From Clostridiales bacterium 1_7_47FAA (GTDB taxonomy: Bacteria; Bacillota; Clostridia; Lachnospirales; Lachnospiraceae), in assembly GCA_000155435.1 (NCBI GenBank), contig DS990260.1:369523-433522 (forward strand): a stretch of DNA of 64,000 bases, written 5' to 3'. The notes below the pieces were generated by a model. It saw only the letters and a list, made by a program, of their open reading frames with translations, was not told where the DNA came from and made no database searches. This document shows positions 1 to 7,636 of this stretch, in pieces. The translations under genes were made by a program, and so were the position numbers. Numbering within the stretch: position 1 is the first letter of the stretch; every line of letters begins with the position of its first letter.

Positions 1-973
1 GCGTGGTCGGGTTTGTATAATCCGCATCCGGGATTCCCATCCAGCCAATGAGTATACGTCTGCCGCTTTCATCCAAAAAGCTTTGGGGCGCATAGAAATC
101 GAATCCCCGGTCAACCATGGCAGCGGCATCCAGAGGGATATTCCGGCATATATCATCATCCAGTCCATGGTCCAGGCCCATGACCGTGCACTGATGTACA
201 TTCCAATAATCCACGCCGCTGGGTTCAACCCCCTGGGGACAGCAGATGAGGCACAGCTGGCCGTCCAGCTCGAACAGGTCCGGGCACTCCCACATATATC
301 CAAATGTTTCCTTGGTGGTAATCCTGCCATGATATTTCCAGGACCTTAAATCCGGGGACTCATATAACAGCACCAGACCCTTACCATGTGCATCCCTGGC
401 TCCCAGCGCCATATAATACATCCGTCCCCTCTTAAATATCTTCGGGTCCCGTATATGGCAGCTCATATCCCCGGGATAATCCTCATTGCCCAGCAATAAT
501 TTCTTTTCAGTGAACCGGAAGCCGTCCCTGCTGTCAAAGCTGATTGTATTGCTTTCCCTGCCATCCATAATATAGTCATAATCATCCCGGTCAAACCGTT
601 TCACATTGCCTGTATAGAAATAGTGGATGGTACCGTCCTCCACAAAAGCGGAGCCTGAATACACGCCATGGGCGTCCAAATCCGTATCCGGGAACAGGAC
701 AGGTTCCTCATTGGTATAACGGACAAAATCCGTTGTGGTATAATGCCCCCACAGTTTAATCCCGCCCGTGGGCTCAAAGGGCGTATATTGATAATAGATA
801 TGGTACAGTCCGTCCATCTGGCACAGGCCGTTGGGGTCATTAAGCCAGCCCGTTTCCGGCATCAGATGGAATCTCAGCCGTCTTGGGTCGGACGCCACCC
901 GTTCCCTGTATTCCTGATTCTCCTGATACCATTTCTCATAATCTTTCCTGAATACCTTACGATACTTTTCCAC
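1..973 (-). CDS. scrB: Sucrose-6-phosphate hydrolase, GH32 (3' end cut by window edge)
   Basis: Hydrolyses sucrose 6-phosphate, delivered by the PTS gene just upstream, to glucose 6-phosphate and fructose in the cytoplasm. About 324 codons are visible. All three GH32 signature motifs are present: WLNDPNG near residue 43 (Asp nucleophile), RDPKIF near residue 180 (transition-state Asp) and ECPDLF near residue 225 (acid/base Glu). The later DFYAPQSF and GRRILIGWMG blocks are typical of bacterial sucrases. I chose a GTG start at 973 because an AGGAGG-type site lies 5-8 bases upstream and no in-frame ATG fits. It starts 23 bp after the PTS stop, so the two are surely co-transcribed. The C-terminal beta-sandwich lies outside the window. 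A fructan or raffinose hydrolase would look alike, but the PTS neighbour favours sucrose 6-phosphate. Confidence 0.93.
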   Translation of the reverse strand, partial: MEKYRKVFRKDYEKWYQENQEYRERVASDPRRLRFHLMPETGWLNDPNGLCQMDGLYHIYYQYTPFEPTGGIKLWGHYTTTDFVRYTNEEPVLFPDTDLDAHGVYSGSAFVEDGTIHYFYTGNVKRFDRDDYDYIMDGRESNTISFDSRDGFRFTEKKLLLGNEDYPGDMSCHIRDPKIFKRGRMYYMALGARDAHGKGLVLLYESPDLRSWKYHGRITTKETFGYMWECPDLFELDGQLCLICCPQGVEPSGVDYWNVHQCTVMGLDHGLDDDICRNIPLDAAAMVDRGFDFYAPQSFLDESGRRILIGWMGIPDADYTNPTT

Positions 974-996
974 CTGCGTCCTCCTGATGTCTTATT

Positions 997-2973
997 TTAT
1001 CTGCGCACCGCCATTGCCCTGGTCCCTGCATCCGCCCCGGCCAAAGGATATACCTCTGTCTTCAGGCCCCCGCCCTCCGGCAGGATCATCATGGTCTGGG
1101 GATTCAGGCCCTTTTCTTTTATCAGCTTTAAATCAGCCAGAATCAGCTTATCCCCGCGCTTTACTTTATCTCCCTGGGCCACATATGCCTCAAATCCGGC
1201 TCCGTCCAGCTGCACGGTATTGATACCGATATGGATCAGCACCTCAACTCCCGTATCGGATGTAATCCCCACCGCGTGTTTTGTGGGGAACAGAAGGCTT
1301 ATGGTCCCATCGCAGGGCGCATGAACCATTCCATCCTCAGGATTCAATGCGATTCCATCGCCCAATGCCCTGGAAGCAAATACCTCATCCATGGACTGGT
1401 CCACGGGAAGGATTTCGCCCTTCATGGGAGAATACAGGATAGTGGTGGTTTCTGCATCTCCCGTATGTTCCGCACCTCCCGCGCTTTCCACATCTTCCGC
1501 TTTTTCTATGCCCTCTGCTCTTTTTACTTCTGCCTTCACCGCTGTTTCTGCCTTCACTGCTTTTTTTCCCTCTGGTTTCTCCAGCCCGAACCTCTTCCAG
1601 AACACAATGGTCAGTATAAAGGATACGCCCATGGAAAGCAGGATTCCGATTGCAAAGTTCAGGTAATGGTCAGGTTTCATGGAAATGAATCCCGGAAGCC
1701 CCGCTGCCCCCAATGCCTGGGCCAGGGTCCTGGTTCCCGCCAGGTATGCGCTTCCCACCGCGGAACCTGTCATGGCTGCGTAGAATGGATATTTTAATTT
1801 AAGTGTGACGCCAAACATGGCTGGTTCGGTAATCCCAAGAAGCGCGGATATACCGGAAGCGGAACAGATGGATTTAATCTTGTCGTTCTTTGTCATCAGA
1901 AGCACGGCCAGGACAGCTGCTCCCTGGGCCACATTATTCATGCTTGCAGTGGAAAAGATGAAGCTGCCTCCTGTATGGGCGCTGTCAGCCAGGAGCTGTG
2001 TCTCAATTGCAATGAAGCTGTGATGCATACCGGTCATGGTAATAGGCGCATACGCAAAACCGAACAGCGCGCCCCCCACCGGCCCAAGGGTATTATAAAG
2101 CCATGTAATGCCTGCCGCCAGAAGGTTTCCCGCCTCCCTTAAAACAGGGCCTACAAATATGAAGGTGAGGAAGGATGTCACAAGGATGGACAGCAGGGGC
2201 GTGGTCAGGTTATCCAGCCAGGACGGCGTGATCCTGCGAAGCCTCTTCTCAATATTGGCAAGGATCCATGACACGGCCAGTACCGGAAGCACGGTTCCCT
2301 GATAACCGATGGCTGCAATCTGGAATCCGAAAATATTCCACATTGGCGGGTCTGCAATACCGATCTGATATGCATTCAGCAGATCCGGATGGACCATTAT
2401 CATGCCCATGGCCGCGCCCAGGAAGGGATTGCCGCCGAATTTCTTCGTGGCGCTGAATCCAATGAGCACGGGCAGGAATGTAAACGGCGCATTGGCAAAG
2501 GTATTCACGGCCGTTGCCAGGCCCTGCCACTGGGGAAACAGTTCAATGACGGCCTGCCCATTAAACAGGGGCGAGGTAAGCAGGTTATTAAGTCCCATCA
2601 GCAGACCGCCTGCAACGATGGCCGGGATGATGGGCACGAAAATGTCGCTGAGCATCTTAATGAACCGCTGGATCGGGTTGCCTTTTTCCTCCCCGGCCTC
2701 CTTATCCTCCGGTCCCTCCTCCATATTACCCAGCTGCTTCTGTACTTCGGCGCAGACCAGGTTCACGGTACCTGAGCCAAAGATGATCTGGAACTGGGAC
2801 TGTGTTAAAAATACCCCCTTCACCCCTTCCAGGTCACTGATTGCCTCCTCATCGCGCAGTTCGTTGTCCTTCAGCTGAAAGCGCAGCCTTGTCGCACAAT
2901 GGGCCACTGATTTAATATTGCTTTTTCCACCAACATACTTAATTACCAGACTTGCGGTTTTTGCATAATCCAT
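997..2973 (-). CDS. scrA: Sucrose/beta-glucoside-type PTS transporter EIIBCA
   Basis: Imports a sugar, probably sucrose, with phosphorylation. 658 aa in B-C-A order. EIIB covers about residues 1-80 with the phosphocysteine in AHCATRLRF. EIIC spans about 105-455 with some ten membrane segments. EIIA (Glc type) covers about 515-645, with the phospho-His in the segment LIHIGINTV and a second His in TKHAVGI. Between C and A sits a low-complexity Lys/Ala/Glu linker (about 465-510), longer than usual. ATG at 2973 has GAGG/AAGG sequences at suitable distance. The LacI-type gene lies upstream and GH32 sucrase downstream, all on the same strand. A TTGACA-17-TAATAT promoter with two operator-like palindromes precedes it. 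Substrate is inferred from context, not from residues. Confidence 0.93.
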   Translation of the reverse strand: MDYAKTASLVIKYVGGKSNIKSVAHCATRLRFQLKDNELRDEEAISDLEGVKGVFLTQSQFQIIFGSGTVNLVCAEVQKQLGNMEEGPEDKEAGEEKGNPIQRFIKMLSDIFVPIIPAIVAGGLLMGLNNLLTSPLFNGQAVIELFPQWQGLATAVNTFANAPFTFLPVLIGFSATKKFGGNPFLGAAMGMIMVHPDLLNAYQIGIADPPMWNIFGFQIAAIGYQGTVLPVLAVSWILANIEKRLRRITPSWLDNLTTPLLSILVTSFLTFIFVGPVLREAGNLLAAGITWLYNTLGPVGGALFGFAYAPITMTGMHHSFIAIETQLLADSAHTGGSFIFSTASMNNVAQGAAVLAVLLMTKNDKIKSICSASGISALLGITEPAMFGVTLKLKYPFYAAMTGSAVGSAYLAGTRTLAQALGAAGLPGFISMKPDHYLNFAIGILLSMGVSFILTIVFWKRFGLEKPEGKKAVKAETAVKAEVKRAEGIEKAEDVESAGGAEHTGDAETTTILYSPMKGEILPVDQSMDEVFASRALGDGIALNPEDGMVHAPCDGTISLLFPTKHAVGITSDTGVEVLIHIGINTVQLDGAGFEAYVAQGDKVKRGDKLILADLKLIKEKGLNPQTMMILPEGGGLKTEVYPLAGADAGTRAMAVRR

Positions 2974-3003
2974 AACCTTACCTCTTTCTTCTCCTGTTTT
3001 TTT

Positions 3004-3015
3004 GGCATCGGTTCC
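3004..3015. promoter_or_regulatory. LacI-family operator O2 of the sucrose promoter
   Basis: GGCATCGGTTCC, close to the perfect palindrome GGAACCGGTTCC. It is centred about 8 bases downstream of the expected transcription start of the PTS gene, a normal repressor position. A CCGG-centred core suits LacI family proteins. Binding is inferred. Confidence 0.65.
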
Positions 3016-3023
3016 ATAACTAA

Positions 3024-3052
3024 ATATTAATACTTTTACCCATTTATGTCAA
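3024..3052 (-). promoter_or_regulatory. Promoter of the sucrose PTS-hydrolase operon
   Basis: Minus-strand TTGACA (3052-3047), exactly 17 bp, then TAATAT (3029-3024). It lies 51 bp upstream of the PTS start codon and is bracketed by two CCGG-centred operator sequences 57 bp apart, so it should be repressor-controlled. Confidence 0.75.
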
Positions 3053-3060
3053 TACTTTAT

Positions 3061-3072
3061 GGCACCGGTTCC
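3061..3072. promoter_or_regulatory. LacI-family operator O1 of the sucrose promoter
   Basis: GGCACCGGTTCC, one pair away from a perfect 12-bp palindrome. It sits just upstream of the -35 box, about position -50. With the site at 3004 it could support looping. An identical 12-mer lies inside the repressor gene at 3213. Confidence 0.65.
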
Positions 3073-3084
3073 TCTTTTTGAACG

Positions 3085-3140
3085 TAAAAAAATACTGCGG
3101 TTTTTTATGCATTTTTCACAAAAACACAAGAAAACCGCAG
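3085..3140 (-). terminator. Rho-independent terminator of the LacI-type gene
   Basis: Read on the minus strand, CTGCGGTTTT and AAAACCGCAG flank an A/T-rich loop and are followed by TATTTTTTT. It lies between the repressor stop and the PTS promoter, so the repressor is a separate transcription unit. Confidence 0.8.
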
Positions 3141-3157
3141 CCACTATTCTTATTTTC

Positions 3158-4141
3158 CTATTTTCTTACACTCTTTCCCTCAATCATCCGGTAACCCACA
3201 ATCTGTTTTTTCGGCACCGGTTCCTCCCTTATCATCTTAAGCAGGGTCTCTGCCCCCAGATACCCCAGACCATAGGAATCGAATTTAAGGGTTGTCAGTT
3301 CCGGTTTCAGGAGGGTGCTTTCATCATAACCGCCAAAGCCCGCCACTGACACGTCCTCCGGGATCCTAAGCCCATGCCCTTCCAATACCCGGTACGCCCC
3401 AAAGGCCAGACGGTCCGTGGCACATATGAGGGCATCCAGCGGTCCCTGGTCCAGCAGCTCCCTGGCCATGCCGATCCCGCTTTCATAGCTGTAATCCCCG
3501 GACACCTCCCTGATGCAGTCCACGCCGCATTCCCTCAGCCCGTCAATCACTCCTCTTTTCCTGGCAATACCCACCGCCTCGTCGGATTCATCCACCCCCA
3601 TGTACCCGACCCTGTCAGGATGACTCCTGCCAATGCAGGCCCCCATGGCCTTTCCCGCCCCGTAATCATCATATACGACGCATATCCCTTCGTCATAATC
3701 CTGGGCAAGCACCACCACGGGAACCGGACTGTTCCTGATGAGTTCCCTGTGTTCATCCGTGATATTGATGGCGCTCAGCAGGATTCCGTCCACCTTCAAG
3801 GTAATCAGCCTCTGTATATTCTTAAGTTCCAAATCAATACTGTGGTCCGAATCCTTGATAATGGCCTCATACCCCTGCTCCCGCAGATAGCGCCCGATAC
3901 TGGTGACCACCCGGCTGGTAATCTTGGAATTCAGGGTAGGGAGGACCACTCCGACCACGTTGCTCTCCCTTGCCTTCAGCCTTGCAAATGCATTGGGCTG
4001 GTAGTTATACTCCCTGGTAATCTCCTGAATCCTCTGCTTTGTGGATTCCTTAACGCTTCCCCCGTTAAAATACCTGGACACCGTGCTCTTGGTAACGCCC
4101 GCCATGGCGGCAATATCATCCATCGTAATGTTTCTGGGCAT
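3158..4141 (-). CDS. scrR: LacI/GalR-family sucrose operon repressor
   Basis: DNA-binding repressor expected to control the downstream sucrose genes. 327 aa from my chosen start. An N-terminal lambda-repressor-like helix-turn-helix (about 3-50: ITMDDIAAMAGVTKSTVSR) is followed by a hinge and a periplasmic-binding-protein-like effector domain (about 58-325). An ATG 18 codons further upstream is possible, but the one at 4141 starts directly before the HTH and has AGGAAGAAGGA at good distance. The longer form would also run through a large inverted repeat that is better read as operator DNA. The gene carries an exact 12-bp copy of the putative operator near its 3' end. The effector is unknown; fructose or sucrose 6-phosphate would be typical. 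Confidence 0.88.
   Translation of the reverse strand: MPRNITMDDIAAMAGVTKSTVSRYFNGGSVKESTKQRIQEITREYNYQPNAFARLKARESNVVGVVLPTLNSKITSRVVTSIGRYLREQGYEAIIKDSDHSIDLELKNIQRLITLKVDGILLSAINITDEHRELIRNSPVPVVVLAQDYDEGICVVYDDYGAGKAMGACIGRSHPDRVGYMGVDESDEAVGIARKRGVIDGLRECGVDCIREVSGDYSYESGIGMARELLDQGPLDALICATDRLAFGAYRVLEGHGLRIPEDVSVAGFGGYDESTLLKPELTTLKFDSYGLGYLGAETLLKMIREEPVPKKQIVGYRMIEGKSVRK
3213..3224. promoter_or_regulatory. Third operator-like 12-mer, inside the repressor gene
   Basis: An exact copy of the 12-mer GGCACCGGTTCC found at 3061, 152 bp away, within the last 25 codons of the repressor gene. It could be an auxiliary operator. The codons (EEPVP segment) allow chance use, so this is tentative. 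Confidence 0.4.
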
Positions 4142-4171
4142 ATACACATCCTTCTTCCTGATATCATATAG

Positions 4172-4207
4172 GGAACCGGGCAGATATGGCCGCATTTGCC
4201 CGGTTCC
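4172..4207. promoter_or_regulatory. Inverted repeat in the repressor leader, candidate autoregulatory operator
   Basis: Perfect 11-bp arms, GGAACCGGGCA and TGCCCGGTTCC, separated by 14 bp and starting 30 bp upstream of the repressor ATG. Both arms contain the GGAACCGG half-site shared with the PTS promoter operators, which suggests self-repression. In RNA it would also form a stable hairpin. Confidence 0.5.
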
Positions 4208-4285
4208 TGCTTTTGTTCTAGTATAGCAGAAATCCTTCTGTATGTCCCGCCTTTTTTGCCGGTCATGACGTGCTGCCGGACCGCC

Positions 4286-4645
4286 CTATCTTATCTCACT
4301 GCCAAAGGGCATCAGCGCCAGCTTTGCCAGTTTGAACTGCTGCAGCCCGAAGGGGATGCCCACGACCGTCATGCAGAGCAGTGCGCCGATGATGGCTGAT
4401 TCAATGGCAAGGGGCAGGCCCGAGACAACAAGCCAGATGATATTCAGCAGCAGGGAACCCGCGCCGCCGCCATACACAACCTCTTTCCCAAAGGGAAAAA
4501 AGCTCAGGCTTGCAAATTTGAAGCACTGCAGACCCACCGGAATCCCGATGATCGTGATACACCACAGACAGCCTGTCAGGAGCCAGCTAAGCCCGCTGAT
4601 GCAGCCTCCGAATATAAACCATAAAACATTCCCAAGACAACCCAT
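4286..4645 (-). CDS. YccF-family small membrane protein
   Basis: 119 aa, made almost entirely of hydrophobic segments. It shows the duplicated YccF pattern: two halves, each ending in a G-I-P-x-G-L-Q motif followed by K-x-A and PFG (IGIPVGLQCFKFASLSFFPFGK and VGIPFGLQQFK...MPFGSE). I count three to four membrane spans. The biochemical role of YccF is not established. Its ATG overlaps the stop of the preceding gene (TAATG), so it is translationally coupled and belongs to the operon that begins with the manganese riboswitch candidate at 5181-5318. Confidence 0.85.
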   Translation of the reverse strand: MGCLGNVLWFIFGGCISGLSWLLTGCLWCITIIGIPVGLQCFKFASLSFFPFGKEVVYGGGAGSLLLNIIWLVVSGLPLAIESAIIGALLCMTVVGIPFGLQQFKLAKLALMPFGSEIR

Positions 4646-5100
4646 TACACAGTCCCTCCTTCTTCCGGCGGCAATTCCGCCCTTAATTCATACAGACGGC
4701 TGCGGATACGCATCACACGCTGCTTTGCCTCCTCCACCTGTGCCTCTGCATCCTTAATCCTGGTCTGTACCATCCAGTCGGCTATGATGCCGTCAAAAAA
4801 GTAGTCCGCAAATGTGAGGAAATCCCCCACATCCAGCTTGAACTCGCCCGGAAGCTCCACATCCAGAAGTTCCCGTTTCAGCCTCCTCAGGTGTGACTTG
4901 GCTGTTTCCATGGCATGGCTTGCATCATCCATCCTGGAATGCTTCATGAAGGTACCAATCATACCGCCGCCAAGCAGGTCCCATACGCCCCATCCGGCTG
5001 CTTTGGACAGATATCCCGCTGCCTCCTCCAGGCTCTGCAGCGCCCTGTCCGCCGCCGTGACAGCCTCTGCAATTTCTTTCCTCATGTCCTTTTTCTCCAT
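4645..5100 (-). CDS. Uncharacterised 151-aa helical protein, first gene of the riboswitch operon
   Basis: I do not recognise a named family with certainty. The protein begins MEKKDMRKEIAEAV and is mostly charged helix (about 1-45, 60-85, 110-145), consistent with coiled coils. A central Gly-rich WGVWDLLGGGMIGTF segment may touch a membrane or form a turn, and there is an aromatic patch near LTFADYFFDG. There are no cysteines and no signal peptide. I chose the ATG at 5100 over one nine codons upstream because AGAAAGGAG sits 7 bases before it. It overlaps the YccF gene by one base. Location behind a metal-type riboswitch suggests a role in manganese stress or envelope homeostasis, which is inference only. 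Confidence 0.75.
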   Translation of the reverse strand: MEKKDMRKEIAEAVTAADRALQSLEEAAGYLSKAAGWGVWDLLGGGMIGTFMKHSRMDDASHAMETAKSHLRRLKRELLDVELPGEFKLDVGDFLTFADYFFDGIIADWMVQTRIKDAEAQVEEAKQRVMRIRSRLYELRAELPPEEGGTV

Positions 5101-5180
5101 AACAATCTCCTTTCTGTCATCTGACACTCATATGGTTAAAGCATGTGCGCGGCAGATGAATGGGGACCGGCTGCGATATT

Positions 5181-5227
5181 TAAAAAGACTTCTATCGTGG
5201 TCGGCAATCTGCCACAATAAAAGTCTT
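5181..5227 (-). terminator. Riboswitch expression-platform terminator
   Basis: Minus-strand hairpin with arms AAGACTTTTATTGTGG and CCACGATAGAAGTCTT (16 bp with G-U pairs) followed by a run of T. Its 5' arm reuses the 3' strand of aptamer helix P1 (5215-5223), so terminator and aptamer cannot form together. Ligand binding would therefore switch the operon on. Confidence 0.8.
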
Positions 5228-5318
5228 GCACATTTCATTTTATACGGGTGCTTGTTAAAAAGCACCAAGAAGACGATTTAAAATCCACCGATGGTGGTTC
5301 GCTACTCCCTTTTATTGG
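5215..5318 (-). promoter_or_regulatory. Candidate yybP-ykoY (manganese) riboswitch aptamer
   Basis: In the leader RNA, helix P1 is formed by CAATAAAAG and CTTTTATTG (9 bp). The 5' strand is followed at once by GGGAGTAGCG and the 3' strand is preceded by GCAAGA. These are the two conserved loop sequences (GGGGAGUA and GCAAGAC-like) that meet at the Mn2+ site in the yybP-ykoY family. Between them lie two hairpins, CCACC/GGTGG and GGTGCTT/AAGCACC, matching the junction arms. Known members are ON switches for Mn exporters and TerC-type proteins. Here the downstream genes are the 151-aa protein and YccF. A covariance-model search was not possible, so this rests on hand folding. Confidence 0.75.
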
Positions 5319-5323
5319 AATGT

Positions 5324-5352
5324 ATTATATCACCGCCCTGATTCCATGTCAA
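5324..5352 (-). promoter_or_regulatory. Promoter of the riboswitch operon
   Basis: A perfect consensus sigma-A promoter on the minus strand: TTGACA (5352-5347), 17 bp, TATAAT (5329-5324). Transcription would start about 5 bases before helix P1 of the aptamer. Confidence 0.9.
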
Positions 5353-5391
5353 ATAAGAATTGCTAAAGATTATATTAAGATTTCTTTCGTT

Positions 5392-6387
5392 TCAGCTGAT
5401 ATAAAGCACGGGCACATCTCCCAGTATCCGTTTAATCCCGGACCGCAGGAAAGCCTCGGCTTCCTCCCTGGAATCCGCCCTGTAACAGTACCTTCCCCTC
5501 CCCCGTCCCGTCATCTGCTCCTTGTCATAAAGGTCCGGCGCAGCCGGAAATGCCTCACTGTTGATTGCCCGGTGGACATAGGAATAGGTCATCAGGATGA
5601 CCTCCAGGAACATCTGTCCCTTCATCTTCCGGCTAAGTCCGGCTTCCAGTTCCTCCAAAAGGCCGGTATACATCTCCCTCCACCCTTCCATCAGGATGAC
5701 CGGGGCAATAAGAAGCCCGCATGGATAACCGGCATCACACATCTGATTGACTGCCTGGATCCTCTGTTTCAGGCTGGAGGTCCCCAGCTCAATCCTACTG
5801 ATGATGGCCTGGGGATTGACGCTCATGCGGAAAATCACCTTCCCCCTGTGTTCCAGGTCCAGTAACGGCCCCACCATATGGAACTTGGTTGGAAATGTAA
5901 GCTTTCCCTCTCCCTCTGCCGCAAATCTTGGTATGGTATAAAGCAGGTTATCCGTAATTGTATTCTCCAGCACCAGGTCGCTGTTGCTCCCAATCTCGAA
6001 TGTCAGCGGATTCCCGCCCTCCCTGCCCTTCTTTATGATACGGTCCAGCATCTGCTCCCTGTTCACAAAAAGCCGCAGATATGCGCACTTATTATAATTA
6101 CAGACCAGGTAGCAATACAGGCACATGGCCGTACAGCCTGAAGACGTATAGGGAACCAGGTAATCGGAAACCTTATGGTTCTCCACATATTTATGCGTTT
6201 TCCGAACACCTATGATCAGGTTCCGTTTCATATGCCCAAATTCCGAGTTGGGCTTTTCCTGCATTTCCTTGATGGAATTGTGGCTCTCAATGGGAATCCA
6301 TGTAATGTCCCTAAAATCTTCCCTGAGCTTCTCTCCCAGGGGATAGGACATGATTCCCGGTTCATAATATACCGCGTCGAATTTCAT
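5392..6387 (-). CDS. splB: Spore photoproduct lyase-family radical SAM protein
   Basis: Spore photoproduct lyase uses a [4Fe-4S] cluster and S-adenosylmethionine to reverse the spore-specific thymine dimer. About 331 aa. The cluster motif lies in SSGCTAMCLYCYLVC near residue 90, with C-x3-C-x2-C spacing as in SplB, followed by the conserved YLRLFVN block, and FEIGSNSDLVLE fits the radical SAM barrel. A GTG start five codons upstream is possible. I prefer ATG at 6387 with AAAGG 7 bases before it, though AGGAG lies too near to settle this. The gene stands alone, with tRNA-Ala upstream and the riboswitch promoter just after its stop. It suggests a spore-forming ancestry. Confidence 0.82.
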   Translation of the reverse strand: MKFDAVYYEPGIMSYPLGEKLREDFRDITWIPIESHNSIKEMQEKPNSEFGHMKRNLIIGVRKTHKYVENHKVSDYLVPYTSSGCTAMCLYCYLVCNYNKCAYLRLFVNREQMLDRIIKKGREGGNPLTFEIGSNSDLVLENTITDNLLYTIPRFAAEGEGKLTFPTKFHMVGPLLDLEHRGKVIFRMSVNPQAIISRIELGTSSLKQRIQAVNQMCDAGYPCGLLIAPVILMEGWREMYTGLLEELEAGLSRKMKGQMFLEVILMTYSYVHRAINSEAFPAAPDLYDKEQMTGRGRGRYCYRADSREEAEAFLRSGIKRILGDVPVLYIS

Positions 6388-6575
6388 GCTCCTGCCTTTC
6401 ACCGTATGGATGGTTTTAGATTAGTCTGTACGGTTTTCAGTGGAATCATGCCAAACTTTTATGGTTTTTTCAAAAGGGATATGGGAATATATAAAAGACT
6501 GTCCGGCTGAAGTAAATGGATTCATTAAGATTGTATATCAATGATTGTTAAGATTCATTTTCAGATAATAAAAAA

Positions 6576-6648
6576 TGGAGCATACGGGATTCGAACCCGT
6601 GACCTCCACACTGCCAGTGTGGCGCGCTCCCAGCTGCGCTAATGCCCC
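6576..6648 (-). tRNA. tRNA-Ala(GGC)
   Basis: 73-nt cloverleaf on the minus strand. The acceptor stem GGGGCAT pairs with ATGCTCC, the D arm is TAGCGCAGCTGGGAGCGC, the anticodon stem is CCACA/TGTGG with loop CTGGCAG (anticodon GGC), and the T loop reads GGTTCGAAT. The discriminator base is A and CCA is not encoded. Confidence 0.95.
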
Positions 6649-6723
6649 GACCAGAAGAATATATCATAAATATTCCCAAAAATCAAGTATTTTTTTAATC
6701 TCTTTAAAAATCTTTACAGCTTT

Positions 6724-7244
6724 TTACATTTTCCCCTGCGCCCTCTCACACAGTTCCATGTTATATCCGCGCCTTGCAACCACATCCAGCCATGCTTCCG
6801 GTATACCGCGGGCGCCATAATATATCCCGGCCAGACCTCCGGCCACGGCCCCCACCGTATCCGTATCATCCCCTAAATTCACTGCCTTTAATACACACTG
6901 TTCATATGTATCTGTATTCAGCAGACACCATAAAGCCGCCTCCAGCGTATGGACCACATACCCGCTGCTGGATATATCTTTTTCCGGCAGCTTCATGAAT
7001 CCATCCAACCGCCTTAACCGGTCATAACTGCTGATTTCAGACTCCTCTATACTGTCTAATAGCGCAAGTGTCATGCTGGTATCATCCGACCATGTACCAG
7101 CATGACACTTGCGCTATGGGTCCCATATCCCCTAATGGAGATGACCGGATCATCTGCAATCTCCGCCCTGGATTTAAACTCTGCCGGCACTCCTAACGCA
7201 TCACCTGCCGCCAGGACAATCACGCCGTCATAAATCTGTTTCAA
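6724..7244 (-). pseudogene. ADP-ribosylglycohydrolase family remnant, frameshifted and internally deleted
   Basis: The reading frame starts at a TTG (7244) with AGGAGG before it and overlaps the YdbC stop. It encodes LKQIYDGVIVLAAGDALGVP, a typical DraG/ADP-ribosylglycohydrolase N-terminus, up to about GYGTH. It then meets 17 bases that are the exact reverse complement of downstream sequence and changes frame. The rest resumes in another frame with TWSDDTSMTLALLDS and ends with SSGYVVHTLEAALW and NLGDDTDTVGA. The metal-binding Asp pairs survive, but the middle of the fold (the family is usually about 250-300 aa) is absent. Total coding capacity is about 170 codons, so the gene is very probably dead. 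If the frameshift is a sequencing artefact, it would still be a short variant. Confidence 0.85.
7060..7116. repeat. Perfect 22-bp inverted repeat inside the ADP-ribosylglycohydrolase remnant
   Basis: Arms at 7060-7081 and 7095-7116 are exact reverse complements with a 13-bp loop. The right-hand arm in gene direction is normal coding sequence (TSMTLAL). The other arm replaces coding sequence and breaks the frame, the signature of a template-switch (quasi-palindrome) mutation. Confidence 0.95.
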
Positions 7245-7471
7245 AGTCCCGCCTCCTGCACCGAATTTAAAACTTCTTTAAGCCTTCCCGCCTCCTCCGC
7301 GGACAAGGTAATCCCTTTTCCCATCTTCTCATGGTCCGGCGCCCAATCGCGGATATCGTACTTGGGAGCCGCGCCATTCCAGCTGATAAGGTTCACTTCC
7401 TTGCGCCATCCTTTGGCGTTCTCAGACAATACGCCTAATTCTTCTTTTATCTCAAATTTAATATCGCTCAT
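7241..7471 (-). CDS. YdbC/PC4-family single-strand DNA-binding protein
   Basis: 76 aa. Members of the PC4/YdbC (p15) fold bind single-stranded nucleic acid and are thought to act in transcription or recombination. The signature stretch is GWRKEVNLISWNGAAPKYDIRDW followed by a final helix (LSAEEAGRLKEVL), which matches the full length of Gram-positive YdbC proteins. ATG at 7471 has GGAGGAGATAGGG upstream. Its stop overlaps the TTG start of the ADP-ribosylglycohydrolase remnant (TTGA), so the two were once a coupled pair. Confidence 0.85.
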   Translation of the reverse strand: MSDIKFEIKEELGVLSENAKGWRKEVNLISWNGAAPKYDIRDWAPDHEKMGKGITLSAEEAGRLKEVLNSVQEAGL

Positions 7472-7636
7472 TCCCTATCTCCTCCCAAAATCTTAAATCA
7501 TTAACAACAAAAACTTCAAGAAACTTTCACATTATCTTCAATACCTTTTCACTCCAATCAGTTATATTATTATCAGAGGGGACTTCCGGTCCCCGCCGCC
7601 GCAGCATAAACCACACCTGAATGAAAGGAGCATTCC

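Noticed and set aside
668..1324. 218-codon plus-strand frame over the sucrase/PTS junction
   Set aside because: It is the shadow of two well-supported minus-strand genes and has no ribosome site.
6576..7244. tRNA-Ala with adjacent pseudogene as an integrative element attachment site
   Set aside because: No integrase, direct repeat of the tRNA end or phage/conjugative genes beside it.
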